A DNA stretch of 64,000 nt from Cacajao melanocephalus. Its lineage: Eukaryota > Chordata > Mammalia > Primates > Pitheciidae. The notes below the pieces were generated by a model, which made no database searches, was not told the DNA's origin, and was given only the letters and a program-made list of their open reading frames with translations. Where the stretch lies: the NCBI GenBank assembly GCA_963573385.1, contig CAUYLG010047346.1:1-64000 (forward strand), written 5' to 3'. Shown piece by piece: positions 48,930-63,025 of this stretch (its first letter is position 1; every line of letters begins with the position of its first letter). The position numbers were made by a program, and so were the translations under genes.

Positions 48930-49649
48930 CTAGACTAATATTTGTTTATAACTCCTAACTCGAAAAGCAAAACTTCCTATTCCATAAACAAGATGGTATA
49001 TTCTGCCTCTGGCAAAACCACTATGAATAAATATCCATATTATAAAATATATTTAAAAGTGATTATTTTCTTTGTAGAAAAAAATCTGTTGTATCAAGCT
49101 CCTTGCTCACATTTAATATGCAGTTTAATTTATAAAAGTAGGTTGACACACAACTCAGAAACATTTACTATGTAAAGCTGGATGCAACTGTACTTCTTTG
49201 AAACTAGTTTACAACACTGTAAGAAGCACTTCTGCCAAAGGTGGTTAAGACCCTCAAAACTCATGATCCTGAAAAACAGACCCCTTGAGAAATGAAAAGA
49301 ACAAGACTTGGAAATCAGGAGGGTAGGTAAGCAAGGAAAAGAGGGTTCAGGCTATTAAGATGATGATTTTTCAAGGACATTCATCTACAACACAAAGAGA
49401 TTTTCTTTAGATGGCTTAGGGGAATTGTTTTGTGTTTTAAGATTCTGCTTTTACTGTTCTATAGATGTAATTATCTTTATTATTAGGTTATGGCACAGTA
49501 TTTCACTGATGTGAGACATATACATCTTTATCCACTTTCCTCCTCAAAAGGAATAGGTTGGGGAAAAAAATTACAAAAGCATGATTCTGAATTTCCTAAG
49601 CATATTACTCCCAAGGGTCCTTCCTTCTAATAAGGAGTCCTGGTCACCA
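48930..49649. other. Intronic single-copy sequence
   Basis: No gene or clear repeat. Confidence 0.5.
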
Positions 49650-50270
49650 TTATGTCTTGACAGTATCTCCAAATCCACCTCTGCCCAACCCAACAGCCAG
49701 AGTGATCCTGTTAAGACATCCTTCAGATCATATCATTCCTCTGCTCAAACTCTGCAAAGGCTCCGTGTCATTCAGAGTGAGAACCTTACGATGGCCTACA
49801 GAGCCCTGGGCTATACACACCCCTGCCCTCTCCCACCCCTCAGTTAACTCTCTGACTTTCCACTTCAGCAGCCACCTGGCCCACCTGCTACTGCCTGAGC
49901 ACTTGAAGCAAACTTCCACCACAGGGCCTTTGCACTTGCTTTTCTTGCTGCCTGGAATACTTTTTCTCCCAGATATCCACTTAGCTCACCTCCTTCAAAC
50001 CTTTGCTCAAAGGTCATTTTCCTAGTGAGGCCTTCCTAATCACCTTACTTCAAATTGCAATCCCCGATAACAATCCCTAACCCCTTTGCTTTTTATTCCT
50101 CGATCCTGCTGAAATATGCATTTTGTTTGTTTGTTTCTGGTCTCTCCCCACGAGAGACATGCTTCATGAAGACAAGGATTTTTATGTTTCATTTACTGTT
50201 ATCTCTCCAACACCTGAAATAGTGTCTGAAATACAATAGGTACTCAGTAAATCAATCAATCAATTAACAC
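49650..50270 (+). repeat. L2 LINE 3' region, well preserved
   Basis: Ordered L2 landmarks: 'acagccagagtgatcctgtt', 'gatggcctacagagccctgg', 'cacagggcctttgcacttgc', 'caaaggtcattttcctagtg' and 'acaataggtactcagtaaat'. The apparent frames 49581-50025 are L2-derived. Confidence 0.93.
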
Positions 50271-50655
50271 TTTAGGAAATTTAACTGTATTAGAAAACAA
50301 TTTTTTAAAACTTATTATATGCACTAACTCCAAAGGCTCCCCGCCTTCTATGCCTCAGAAGCAAGCAAAGTACCTTAATCTTAGGAGGTACTCAAAATGA
50401 GCAGACTACAAGTCTTCATCTAAAACACAGTAGTAAAAGTTTAAAGGCAAAATGATACATGGTTCTGTCCTTTAACTCAAAAGAAAAAGATAAGGGCGGA
50501 CAGGAGCTATACGGCATTTTACTTCACCATCAAGTATTGTAACTTTAATTTTCAGCAATGAAGCAACATAATTGTCATGCACCGATGCATCCCACTAGAA
50601 AAGGTCATCACAGGAAAATACTGCAGCAGCCCAGTGGGATCAATGATGAAAACAA
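50271..50655. other. Intronic spacer
   Basis: No gene or clear repeat. Confidence 0.5.
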
Positions 50656-50666
50656 CAGAGCAGGGA

Positions 50667-50967
50667 GGTCGGGTGCAGTGGCACACACCTGTAATCCCAG
50701 CACTTTGGGAGATCAAGGCAGGCAGATCACTTGAGGCCAGGAGTTTGAAACCAGCCTAGGCAACACAGTGAGATGTCATTTCTACAAAAGATTACAAAAT
50801 TAGCCAGGTGTGGTGGCACATGCCTAAAGTCCCAGCTACCAGGGAGGCTGAGGCAGAAGGATCTCTTGAGCCCAGGAGGTTGAGGTTGCAGTGAGCCAAG
50901 ACTGCACTACTGCACTACAGCCTGGGTGACAGAGCAAGACCCTGTATCAAAGAAAAAAAAAAAAAAA
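50667..50967 (+). mobile_element. AluJ/S, plus orientation
   Basis: Full Alu with duplications cagagcaggg at 50656-50665 and 50969-50978. Confidence 0.95.
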
Positions 50968-50978
50968 GCAGAGCAGGG

Positions 50979-52120
50979 GCTGACTCCAGAGGCTGAAGCT
51001 CTGCTCTCCCTTGAAGCCTGGGCTACCTGGGTATCCTTGTGGGTGGGGTAGTAGAGTAGGAAGGAAGGGAAGTGTTACTCCCGATGGTCCTGGTCAATCA
51101 TCTGGACTAGGACTCAGTTACTCAGGCATGTGAGGACAAAGGGAAGCAAAACAAAGAACACAGAGCAATTTTATCAAGACTTTTTCATTTTGCCATATAT
51201 GGATTGCCTCATTGCCAACAAAGAGAATAACTTTAAACTAATTTTTTTAATCAACATTTTCCTTCGAAGGTAGTAAAATTTTCCACATTCCACTGTAGAT
51301 TTTTTTTTTAAGTTTTTAAGAGCTGGCAAGGGAGGGCAGGGGAAAAGCTGGGCTTCAGTCCCCAGAGCACCTGCTGCCTACTCCTTGGAAGGAACATTCG
51401 AAGAGCAAGGGCATTTTTCAGCCCTCTAGAATTCCACCTGTTTGACAGTGCCCTCTCAGAAAACAAAAATATGACTAGCTTGGAGTTCAGGATAAATGTT
51501 TTTAGGCCACTCTGGCAGAGATCATTTTAAAGAAAATGAAAGTCAGCGGCTCCCAGGGATGTGGTGCGGGATGGGCCAATCATGCGCCTCAGTGCCGAGC
51601 AGGGTCAGTCCTAAAGGAAGGCCTCTGGCTGGCACGCTTCCCGGAACACTTCCCAGAACACTCCCTGCTCCTACATCACTTCCAAAATCAGTGTGCCCAG
51701 CGCTTGGAGCTCTACGAGGTGATTAAAGATACCCCCGGAGTTGTATTAATTATCAAAGCAAACAAGCTGAGAAAGTCTAATTTCCTATATACACAACCAT
51801 GTGCAAGGATAAGCTTTCAGCAATTAAATAGCTGTGTAGGCACAAATATAGATAGCTGTGTCTTGATGGAAGTGTTGATTACTGTAAAACAGACCATCAC
51901 TGCTGTCCTAAAATAATCCAAATTAATCAGAAATCCAGAAAGCTGGGTGGCAATTATACAGCCTAGGATAAGGATGCTAAGCAAAAAGAAACCAGGATTC
52001 TCTTGACTTGGCTGCCATCAAATCTAGGACTAATCTTACTCATTCTCGGTAAACATCCTCCCCACACTACATGCACATTCAGTTGCCCAACTAGCGATTA
52101 GTAAAGTCTCTTTGAAAATG
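50979..52120. other. Intronic single-copy sequence, candidate conserved block
   Basis: 51500-51880 is repeat-free with a GC-richer part (51540-51730) followed by AT-rich text containing 'gtattaattatcaaagcaaa'. The 126-codon frame at 51536-51916 has no family I recognise. Confidence 0.45.
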
Positions 52121-52128
52121 ATAAAAAG

Positions 52129-52756
52129 GGCCAGGTGCGATGCCTCACATCTGTAATCCCAGCACTTTGGGAGGCCAAGGCGGGTGGACTGCTTAAGCTC
52201 AGTAGTTTGAGACCAGCCTGGAAAACATGATGAAACTTCGTCTCTACAAAAAATACAAAAATTAGGCCAGGCACGGTAGCTCACGCCTGTAATCACAGCA
52301 CTTTGGGAGGCCAAGGCAGGTGGATCACAAGGTCAGGAGTTCAAAACCAGCCTGGCCAAGATGGTGAAACTCCACCTCTACTATAAAAAAAAAAAAAAAA
52401 ATTAGCCGGGCTTGGTGGTGAGTGCCTATAATCCCAGCTACTTGGGAGGCTGAGGCAAAGAACTGATTGAACCCGGGAGGCGGAGGTTGCAGTTAGCAAG
52501 ATCGCACTGCACTCCAGCCTGGCTGACAGAGCTAGACACCATGTCAAAAAAAAAAGAAAGAAAGAAAATATATACAAAAATTAGCCAGGTGTGGGGTTGG
52601 GTGCCTATAGTTCCAGCTACTCCAGCGGCTGAAGTGAGAGGATTGTTTGAACTCGGGAGGTCAAGGCTGCAGTGAGCTGAGATACTGCACCACTGCACTT
52701 CAGCCTGGGCAACAGAGTAAGACTCTGTCTCAAAAAAAAACTAAAATAAAATAAAA
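52129..52756 (+). mobile_element. AluJ, plus orientation, split by a younger Alu
   Basis: Left part 52129-52264 ends 'aaaatacaaaaatta'. The right part resumes at 52572 with the duplicated target and runs to an A/TAAAA tail near 52756. Confidence 0.95.
52265..52571 (+). mobile_element. AluS/Y, plus orientation, inserted in AluJ
   Basis: Complete Alu with target duplications atacaaaaatta at 52253-52264 and 52572-52583, the A-rich centre of the host Alu. Confidence 0.96.
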
Positions 52757-52870
52757 GGCCTTGCCTTAGGCTATCCACCTTACCTCCACACACACACAAG
52801 GTCCATACGGGGCAAGGGAATCTTTAAGAAATGAACTCACCTTTCTCTCAACTACTGCCTCAATTACTCT

Positions 52871-52912
52871 GTGTGTGTGTGTGTGTGTGTGCGTGCGCAT
52901 GTGTGCACATGC
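52871..52912. repeat. (TG)n microsatellite with CG-containing end
   Basis: Tandem TG from 52871 to about 52892, then gcgtgcgcatgtgtgcacat. Alternating purine-pyrimidine throughout. Confidence 0.93.
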
Positions 52913-53164
52913 TATTTCTGTAGAAAAATCTAAAGGAGAAGGTGGTGGGGAGGTGCACACGTGGTTGTGTACAATATCCTCAAAGGGAATACACTCTAAA
53001 ATGCAGGCCACCCTATCTATTCTGGGTCTTTTAAGAAAAGTTCTTTGCTCTTTAAAATAAAGTTTGGCACTCTGGTGATAGCTGGTATCAGATTTGACAA
53101 TATCCCTTCCTTGTGTATCGAAAAGCAGAATGAAACACAAAACTGGTTAAAATAACCAGCTAAA

Positions 53165-53480
<316 letters not shown>

Positions 53481-53489
53481 TCAGCTAAA

Positions 53490-53785
53490 AACAATAATAC
53501 AGACTAAATAGCTAGCTGTGTTCTAAGACCTGAGGGTTGGCAAAAAAGAAAAAAAGAAAGAAAAGGGGACTTTTTCAGTTTGCTTTGAAACTTTGAGTCT
53601 ATCCATCTTCTATCCTTACATTCTCTGGTGGCAGCCCCCTGCCGGCACACTCCAGCCTTCCTGCCCTTACAAGTTTACAGCCTTTGATCACTTGATTGGC
53701 AAACATGAGATAACTACTGCAGAACCACCTCTGAGGTTCACAGGCCATTAACTCAAATCCAGGATTTCCCTTTTGAGTACAGGAT
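53490..53785. other. Intronic spacer
   Basis: A/G-rich run at 53541-53567; otherwise single-copy. Confidence 0.5.
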
Positions 53786-53986
53786 AAATGAATAAATTAC
53801 ATAAGGAAATGTGACATATATACACAGTGGAATATTATTCAGCCTTAAAAAAGAAGGAAATCTTGTCATTAGCAACGGAACGATGAACATGGAGGACATT
53901 ATGCTAAGAGAAATAAGCCAGGCACAGAATGACAAGTATCATATATGATCTCACTTATGTGCGGAATCATAAAAAGTCAAACTCAT

Positions 53987-54316
<330 letters not shown>

Positions 54317-54480
54317 TCAAACTCATAGAAACAGTAAAATGGTGGTTACCAGAGTCTGGGGAGTGGGAGTGGAAGGACCGGGAATGTGTTGGTCAAATAT
54401 ACGGAATCTCAATTAGGAGGAATAAGTTCCACAGATCAACTGTACATCATGGTGACTATAGTTAATAACAAGATATTATA

Positions 54481-54840
54481 GCAGCCACAGCCGCCACTGA
54501 GCCCAAGATGGCCATGACCCCTGCATGGGTGACCCCACTCACCTACCCCCTCTAGGACTCATGCCTTCCTCAAAAATGCCTGGGCCATGGAGCTGGTGCC
54601 AGTCATGTCCTCACCATGGGGGCCAATACTCAGCCCCTACCAAGTACGACATCATGAGCAACCAGGCGATATCCTGCAACTATCTAGTGCCCCTCCAAGG
54701 TGGTAGAAAAATGCCAGACATGCACGGCCACCTCTAGGACCCCCAGTGCCCAGCTTAGAGGTGCCAAGGAAACTGTGACCACCTCACTTGACAGTGAGGA
54801 GGCCCCCTCCTTACAGCCTCCTATAAAAAGGTGAAAAAAA
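54481..54840 (+). pseudogene. NDUFA3P: NDUFA3 processed pseudogene, frame-broken
   Basis: NDUFA3 is a small (84-residue) accessory subunit of mitochondrial complex I. Its text survives in pieces: AFLKNAW around 54560-54585 in one frame, then after a roughly 18-base loss and frame change KYDIMSNQAISCNY and MPDMHGHL near 54645-54737, then DPQCP in the next stretch past a stop. The 3' end follows the NDUFA3 mRNA tail ('tcctataaaaaggtg') and a short A-run at 54834-54840. It has no introns and sits inside an L1, so it is a retrocopy. Stops and frameshifts mean no protein. Bases 54481-54550 are less certain and may be 5' UTR. Target duplications are not clear. The name is from recall of the protein and mRNA. 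Confidence 0.85.
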
Positions 54841-55020
54841 TAATATGTTTTACGCATGAAAATTGCTAAGAGAGTATATTTTGAGTGTTCTCACCACAAA
54901 AAAATGATAAGTGAGGTTATGCATACGTTAAAAAGCTTGATTTAGTCACCACAATGGATACATGCATCGAAACATCATGTACAACATAAATATATGCAAT
55001 TTTTACTTGTCAAGAGGTCC

Positions 55021-55104
55021 TAAGGGGTGCCCTATAGCAAAAAGACCATAGATTTGTTGGTGCAGTTTGTCTGCAAAAGTGTGCTTAAGTTCTGGTTCAA
55101 CCAA
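55021..55104. other. Intronic spacer
   Basis: Nothing recognised. Confidence 0.5.
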
Positions 55105-55265
55105 GACTTGAATCACCTTTCTAAATCACTTAGTTTCTCTAAGCCCTATTAGTCTCCTTCTAGAAATGAAGAAAATAATGCCTGCCTAACCCCAGAGGTT
55201 GCTGTGAGGATCAAATGAAATCCTTGTTATAAAAACATTTTGAAGATTACAAATATGATATTATT
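55105..55265 (+). repeat. MIR SINE
   Basis: Forward MIR: 'aaatcacttagtttctctaa', 'ggttgctgtgaggatcaaat'. Confidence 0.8.
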
Positions 55266-56874
55266 AGTTTAGACTCTCCCCAAGGCTGCCAGCTTGTCCC
55301 ATTCCAGACCAAGTATTAACCAACTGGTATATCAGCTTGCTCTCCCGTGGACACAGAGTTCGGAGCTTTCTTAGCAGGAAAGTAGCTCAGACTAAAAGCA
55401 TCTCGATTTTCCTGTGGACTCTACCTGGAATTCCAGGTACATCCAGTAGAGATGAAAAGAAATGTGTTTCTCAATAGAAATCCGGTGCAGGTTGCAGGCA
55501 AGTTTCCAAAAGGATACATCTGGGCACTGAATTGAGACAGTGGAATGAAGTTAGCCGTTCCACCAGTAGCCTGCTGGCATCAACTCGAGCAGCACTGCTC
55601 CAGAGCTCACCTCAGCAGCACCCCTCTGACCTGGCACAAGGGGCCGGTGATAAGTCCAGCCTTCCAACAAAACTGATTTCCCTGAATTCTCCGTGCGTGC
55701 CTCTTTTTCTCATTACTAAAGCTCCTGGAAACATAGCCCTGCCTAATGCTGGCAAGCCTCAGAGGGAGCAGCTGATATCTTTTAAAGATGTGTAGAACAG
55801 TTTGGGAGGTTTGTTTTTTGGGGGTTTTTTTTGGTTTTTGGTGGTTTTGTTTTTTTTGTTTTTTGCCTTTTCAAATGTTTATTTTTATTCATTTTTTTGT
55901 ATTAAAAAGAAAAGCACAATTATCACAAATTACAAAGGAGGAAAAGCAGGACTAGAGTAATAAATGAATCACTTCAGCCTGGAAAGCAGATACTTCCATA
56001 ATATTAATGTTATAATACAAGTATAGAAGAGTTTTTAAAGCAAAACTTAGCCTTAAGCCCATAGTAGCAAGCACTTACTTTTTAAACTTCCCACTTTTCT
56101 TACGTTGAGTAGATTACAGGATCTAAGATAAGAGTCCAATAAATAACCTAAGGTAATTTTTTTTCTTTTTTGTTTTTAACCCCAATAAATCTCTTGCATT
56201 TATTTTCTCTCTTTTTTTTAACCTCAGTAAATCGCCTAAGTTAATTTCTAATCAGGAGGCATTATGGTCCTTACACAGCTCATGTTCCCCAAGAGCACAG
56301 TCCACCCTCTCCACAGCACTATACGATAACAAAGGAACAAGAGAGGGGAGGAAAAGCATGAGTTTTGTCAAAGCAACACTAACACTAGGATATGGCTTGC
56401 TCCCCCTCCCACCTGACCCCCACCTCCTTCATTCACTCTCTACCACAGGCAGAGAAGGAAAGAAAAGTTTTTACTGAAGGCCCAGCCAAACCCGTGGGGC
56501 TGGAAAAAGCAGGCTCCTATTATTCTAACTTGGGCTCAATTTATGTGCTCCCTTGAGCTCTGCCCCTCCTGTGGCCACGTAACTAAAAGGAGGCCTTTGA
56601 CAACTTTCACCCCTCTGCTACAGACCTCCACACCTTCCCACTGATTTACAGCTTCAAGGCCACTTCAGTGAAGTCAGAAAACAAATAAAGAAGGCCCACT
56701 ACTTGAGGGTCCTGTTGCTCAGATGATCTATGTCTGTCTCTTCTGAGGCCAAAGAGGCTTAATCTGGTTCCAGGATGTCACACTGGTAGCTACTCACCTG
56801 ATATTTAATCAATCAAGAAGAGGCTTATTCATCCCACACAGAGGGTTTCCTCCCTAGAGGAGGATCTAGTGAAG
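55266..56874. other. Intronic single-copy sequence
   Basis: About 1.6 kb with no gene. A T/G-rich low-complexity tract lies at 55808-55868. The frame at 55532-55795 has no recognised family. Confidence 0.5.
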
Positions 56875-57110
56875 TGGTTGATGGGCTGAATTCTAGAGCC
56901 AAACTGCCAGGTTCAAGTCTCAACTCTGCCACTTATTAGTTCCAGGACTTTGTACAAATTACAAATTGAGTCTCAATTTCCTTGTTGGTAAAATGGAGAT
57001 GATGATAATGATAACACTCATCTCGTACAGTTGTCTTATAAAGACAAAATAAATTAGCTGGCAGAGATCAAGCCCTTGATAAATGTCAGCCTGTATGCCG
57101 AGCACTGCTG
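56875..57110 (+). repeat. MIR SINE
   Basis: Forward MIR: 'ccaaactgccaggttcaagt', 'ctctgccacttattagttcc', 'ggtaaaatggagatgatgat'. Confidence 0.88.
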
Positions 57111-57224
57111 GGTCTGAAGCTAATGAGGCTACATTCTCAGCCTCACTGTTTGAGGCCACTGTTCAAATTCCAAGGTTAAACAGTGCATGCCTTTGGCTCC
57201 AAGGGTTGGAAGAAGAGAGCATCC

Positions 57225-57560
57225 AAACCTCAGAATAAAATCCACAAGCCTCATTATGATATTTAAGATCTTTCATAATCTACTCCATCCTTCTTTCCAA
57301 ATAGACCTCCTGCTACATTTCCATAGCAGCTCTCCAGGTCATCCATTTATTTAAAAAAAAAAAGTCAAGCACCTAAATGCCACATTCTGTGCTAGGCCTG
57401 GTTCTCCCATCTGGTCAACTCAGTACCTTACTCTTCCTAGATTCTGTCCAGTCTTTAAGACAGAGCTCAAGATCTAGAGCTTCCACAAAGCTTTCCCTAG
57501 CTGCTCTGACCCACAGGGCTTCTCTTCATGACCCCTCTGAGGTCTTTGGGTTTTACTTGG
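57225..57560 (+). repeat. L2-like LINE fragment
   Basis: 'tttaagatctttcataatct' and 'gacagagctcaagatctaga' with 'aaagctttccctagctgctc' resemble L2 3' text. Confidence 0.55.
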
Positions 57561-57602
57561 CTTTCACTATTTATTATTTGGTTATATGGTTATATAAGTC
57601 TA

Positions 57603-57818
<216 letters not shown>

Positions 57819-57989
57819 CTAGTACTATGCTTTGTACTTAGCAGGGCTCAGTGAATAAGCAATTTACTTAATGTTTCAGGAGGACATAAATGGCTCAAAA
57901 CAAACCTATTACCATTCTTTCCAAACAAATGCCCTTCAAATCAATCCTCCCTCACAGTATAGAGGCCTAAGGGCCCAATCTCCAGACCT

Positions 57990-58215
57990 AGACTAAGTAG
58001 GTTTATAGTTCCATTTGCCATTTATTAGCTGTGTGACCTTAAGAAAATTATTTGATCTGTCTGTGCTTCCATTTCCTCACTTATAAATGTGGATAATCAA
58101 AGAATCTACACTTCTTAGGGTTATCTCTGAGGAGGAAATACAATAATACATGTAAACCACTTTGAATGGGGCCTGACATACAGTAATTATTCTAAATATT
58201 CATCATTACTATAAT
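57990..58215 (+). repeat. MIR SINE
   Basis: Forward MIR: 'catttattagctgtgtgacc', 'tgtgcttccatttcctcact', 'cttagggttatctctgagga'. Confidence 0.88.
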
Positions 58216-58460
58216 AACCCAGATGAGCTAAATTCAGCTCATCCAGAATGCCCCAGAAAGCATTTTATAAAGTATGCTGGGCCTACAGAGAAAAATATCT
58301 GATATTAGCACATTAAAAAAATTTCTCCCTTCTTCTTCATTCATTTGACCTATTATGTTGTACAAAAGGGAAACAACCAATAAACTTCTACACCAAAAAA
58401 GGCATCCCTACCTTTGTGCTATTTGTCAGTTGCCTCATGCTATTATAAAATCTGTAATTC
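58216..58460. other. Intronic spacer
   Basis: Nothing recognised. Confidence 0.5.
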
Positions 58461-58548
58461 AGCCAGGGGTGGTGGCTCACACCTGTAATCCTAGCACTTC
58501 GTGAGGCCGAGGGAGGCAGATCACTTGAGGTCAAGAGTTCAAGACCAA
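58461..58548 (+). mobile_element. Alu 5' fragment abutting a complete Alu
   Basis: First ~88 bases of an Alu ending 'gttcaagacca', followed directly by a new Alu start. No continuation of the first is found beyond the second. Confidence 0.9.
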
Positions 58549-58962
<414 letters not shown>

Positions 58963-58989
58963 TTAAGGGAGATCTGGTTTCTTCAGTAT

Positions 58990-59240
58990 AACACAGAGGT
59001 CAAGAGCATAGACGTAAAATTTGGTTCTTCCACTTTCCAGCTACATGACACTGTGTAACCTACCTAATCTCTCCATATCTAATTTCGTCATCTATAAAAT
59101 GACAAAAATTATTCTACCTAAGAGTTGTGATTAAGTGAGCTCATTAAATAAGAATATCGTTATTCATTTTTATATTCTATAATTGTTTAGCCCAGTGCCT
59201 AGTTATAGTGCCCACTCGATAAATGATTATTACTATCACT
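58990..59240 (+). repeat. MIR SINE
   Basis: Forward MIR: 'agaggtcaagagcatagacg', 'ttccactttccagctacatg', 'cccagtgcctagttatagtg'. Confidence 0.85.
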
Positions 59241-59590
59241 CTCATCTGAATTTGGCAATTCAATAGCCAAAACCAACGAGCTAATCACTTTTCATGTCAA
59301 TGCTTTTCTTGTTGAGACCTGCCAGTTTCCAGAATTGGTCCAACAAATTAGTTGTATGTAGCTCATTACAGAATAGACACAACACAAATTATAATAAAAT
59401 AGAGCAAATTAAGCTCCCAAATGTATTAAGTAACCTCTGACAGTGAGCACACTGAGATGGTGGTGTGGGAGATCTGGTACTCTTAGTTAAGCAACAATGT
59501 TCCATGTCATTTGCATATTTTCATCTCCAATCTCATACTCAGATGGCCTCCGGGAAGCACAGCGTGTTTCTCTATTTTCTAAAAAGTTAC
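59241..59590. other. Intronic spacer
   Basis: No gene or clear repeat. Confidence 0.5.
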
Positions 59591-59946
<356 letters not shown>

Positions 59947-60049
59947 TCAAGAGTGTCACCTCTACGTAGAAGATCTATTTATTTTCTAATACAGAAAAGA
60001 ACAAAAATGCTTTCTTGAAACCTTATTTAGGGACAAAAATGTAAATACA

Positions 60050-60333
60050 GGTCAGGCACAGTGGCACATACCTGCAATATCAGCACATTGGGAGGCCCAA
60101 GTGAGAGGATCACTTGAGTTTAGGAGTTTGAAACCAGCCTGAGCAACATAAGGAGACATTATCTCTACAAAAAATAAAACATTAGCTGGGCATGGTGGCA
60201 CATGCCTGTGGTCCCAACTAGTTAGGAGGCTGAGGTGGGAGGATCCCTTAAGCCCAGGAGGTTGAGCCTACAGTAAGCCATGATTATGCCTCTGCACTCC
60301 AGCCTGGGTATCAGAGTGAGACTTTATTTCAAA
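60050..60333 (+). mobile_element. AluJ, plus orientation
   Basis: Diverged full Alu, 3'-ward of the signal-peptide exon (intron side). Its tail has turned into a TG/TA repeat at 60335-60355. Confidence 0.94.
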
Positions 60334-60665
60334 GTGTGTGTATATATATATATAAATAATCCATATATGTAACAAAATTAAGTGGGATTATTCATTAACA
60401 TATTTGTTCTCTACCTTCCTCCATCCAGGTTAGTTAGGTTTGTATGTCACTAACAGGACAATGCCAGCACCAACTTAGTAAAGTATAGCATAGACCAACG
60501 TATTATGTATCTACATAGTAGTCGAATATTTTACTTACCTAAAGAACATAAATATTCAAGTTCTGCATGAACATCATATGGCCTAATTCTTCTAAACTAA
60601 AGAGACTGAGACAAAATATATCCAGAAATATATAACAAACATGCAATTCATATTATGCAACTTAC

Positions 60666-60839
60666 CTGCAGTGGCTAAACAGGAGCTCATCAGGGCAAAG
60701 ATGGCCATCACATAATGGGGAGTCATTTTTATTTCCCAAACAGTGCGTATCATCCAGTCACTTCAGCCTGCTGAGAGCAGGCTCAATCTTTGCAAATCAG
60801 AAGTCGTCTTAAAGTCCCTCCTTGCAATTTTCAAATTGC
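60666..60839 (-). CDS. TGFBR3: TGFBR3 start-codon exon: 5' UTR and signal peptide
   Basis: On the minus strand the ATG is at 60726-60724 and encodes MTPHYVMAIFALMSSCLATA (residues 1-20), a typical secretory signal peptide with a hydrophobic core and small residues before the cleavage site; Gly21 begins the mature protein. The donor reads GCAG|GTAAGT (last exon base 60666, GT at 60665-60664), leaving one base that completes Gly21 with the exon at 1541. The acceptor is inferred as ttgttttatag (AG at 60841-60840), giving 113 bases of 5' UTR in this exon. The ATG has A at -3. An in-frame ATG lies 27 bases upstream (60753-60751) with T at -3. Residues 3 (Pro) and 7 (Met) differ from human as I recall (Ser, Ile). 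Residue 15 is Ser. Confidence 0.94.
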
Positions 60840-60965
60840 CTATAAAACAAATTTCAATGAGAAAACTTAATGTAGAAGCTTCATAAACAAACAAGACACT
60901 AAAGTTAAATGGAGAATTTCTGAAAAGCATAATATAAGAAATTTATCTTAAAAGATGCCAAATAG

Positions 60966-61884
<919 letters not shown>

Positions 61885-62040
61885 AATTAACAAATACTTA
61901 CTGAGCATTTACTATGCTCCAAGCATGGTTCCTTCTCATCAAGAATAAAAGTTGTGAGTAAAAGTGCAAAGACTCTCCCTGATCTAAGCCCTGGAAAAGG
62001 CAGAATAGTGGAGTTTCCAGAAGCCATCTCAAACACCTGG
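61885..62040 (-). repeat. L2 LINE 3' region
   Basis: 'caaatacttactgagcattt' and 'actatgctccaagcatggtt' are reverse L2 text. Confidence 0.75.
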
Positions 62041-62472
62041 GGTTTGTGGCCTTGTTACCCTCACTCAGAAAATATTACCCAACAGAAGCTGCCCGCTACC
62101 TTCAGAGACAAAGCCAATGTGGGCACTTGTAGATACAGTACCAAAAAAACTTTTTAAATGAGCTTTTAATTAAATGGTCTTAGTTTACTGCATCAAGTAT
62201 CAAAGAGAAAGGTATTTAAAATGGCTCTTTGCAATTTTAGCATTGCTTATGAGAACAGGGTTTGAAACAGGGTGACGGTGGGAAATAGGGTGACTCCAGG
62301 ACAGAAATGGGAGGGAGCAGAAGCCGTTTCACTGAATTCTCTTCTGGGTTTTGTATTAATACCATGTGCAAGTATTACCTATCTAGAAATAATAATAGTA
62401 AAGTTCCAATTTCAAAAAGAATTTCTTAGATATGTCTTAAAACTAAATTATTATATAGGCAGGAGGCACTAT
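62041..62472. other. Upstream-intron spacer
   Basis: No gene or clear repeat. Confidence 0.5.
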
Positions 62473-62480
62473 GGTTCAAT

Positions 62481-62754
62481 CTCTCTTTTTTTTTTTTAAA
62501 AAAAAACAAAGTCTCACTCTGCTGTCTCACGATCTCGGCTCACTGCAACCTCCACCTCCTGGGTCCAAGCCATTCTCCTGTCTCAGTCTCCCAAGTAGCT
62601 GGGACTACAGTCACGCACTACCATGCCCAGCTAATTTTTGTATTTTTAGTAGAGACAGGTTTCACTATGTTGGCCAGGCTGGTGACCTTGTGATCTGCCC
62701 GTTCTTGGCCTCCCCAAGTGCTGGGATTACAGGCATGAGTCACTGCACCCAGCC
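62481..62754 (-). mobile_element. AluS, minus orientation, with small deletions
   Basis: Reverse Alu with duplications ggttcaat at 62473-62480 and 62755-62762. It lacks part of the 'gcccaggctggagtgcagtg' region and of 'ctcgaactcct'. Confidence 0.94.
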
Positions 62755-62809
62755 GGTTCAATATTGATATACAATAGTGATTAAAATCCTAGTGTGAATA
62801 GAATATGGA

Positions 62810-63025
62810 TTATGATAAAGATTGAAAATCTGCCTGAGTGTGAATCCATTCTGCCCCCTATCAAATGGTAATGTTAGGCAGCTTACTCTTCATGAAGGAA
62901 CATATCCTGTGGTAGGAAATGTATGGTAGGCTGTCGTGAGGATTCAGTTAGTTAATATACAGACATCCAATGCTTAGAACAGTCCCTAGCACATAACCAA
63001 CCAATAAACGTTAGCCATGATTACT
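62810..63025 (+). repeat. MIR SINE
   Basis: Forward MIR tail half: 'gctgtcgtgaggattcagtt', 'cttagaacagtccctagcac'. Confidence 0.75.

Noticed and set aside
49581..50025. 122-codon frame as a gene
   Set aside because: The nucleotide sequence is a well-preserved L2 LINE 3' region.
52871..52912. TG repeat as a splicing regulator of TGFBR3
   Set aside because: It lies about 8 kb from the nearest exon with no candidate splice site beside it.
54525..54737. 70-codon frame as a short protein
   Set aside because: It is one frame of the broken NDUFA3 retrocopy; another frame is needed for its first part.
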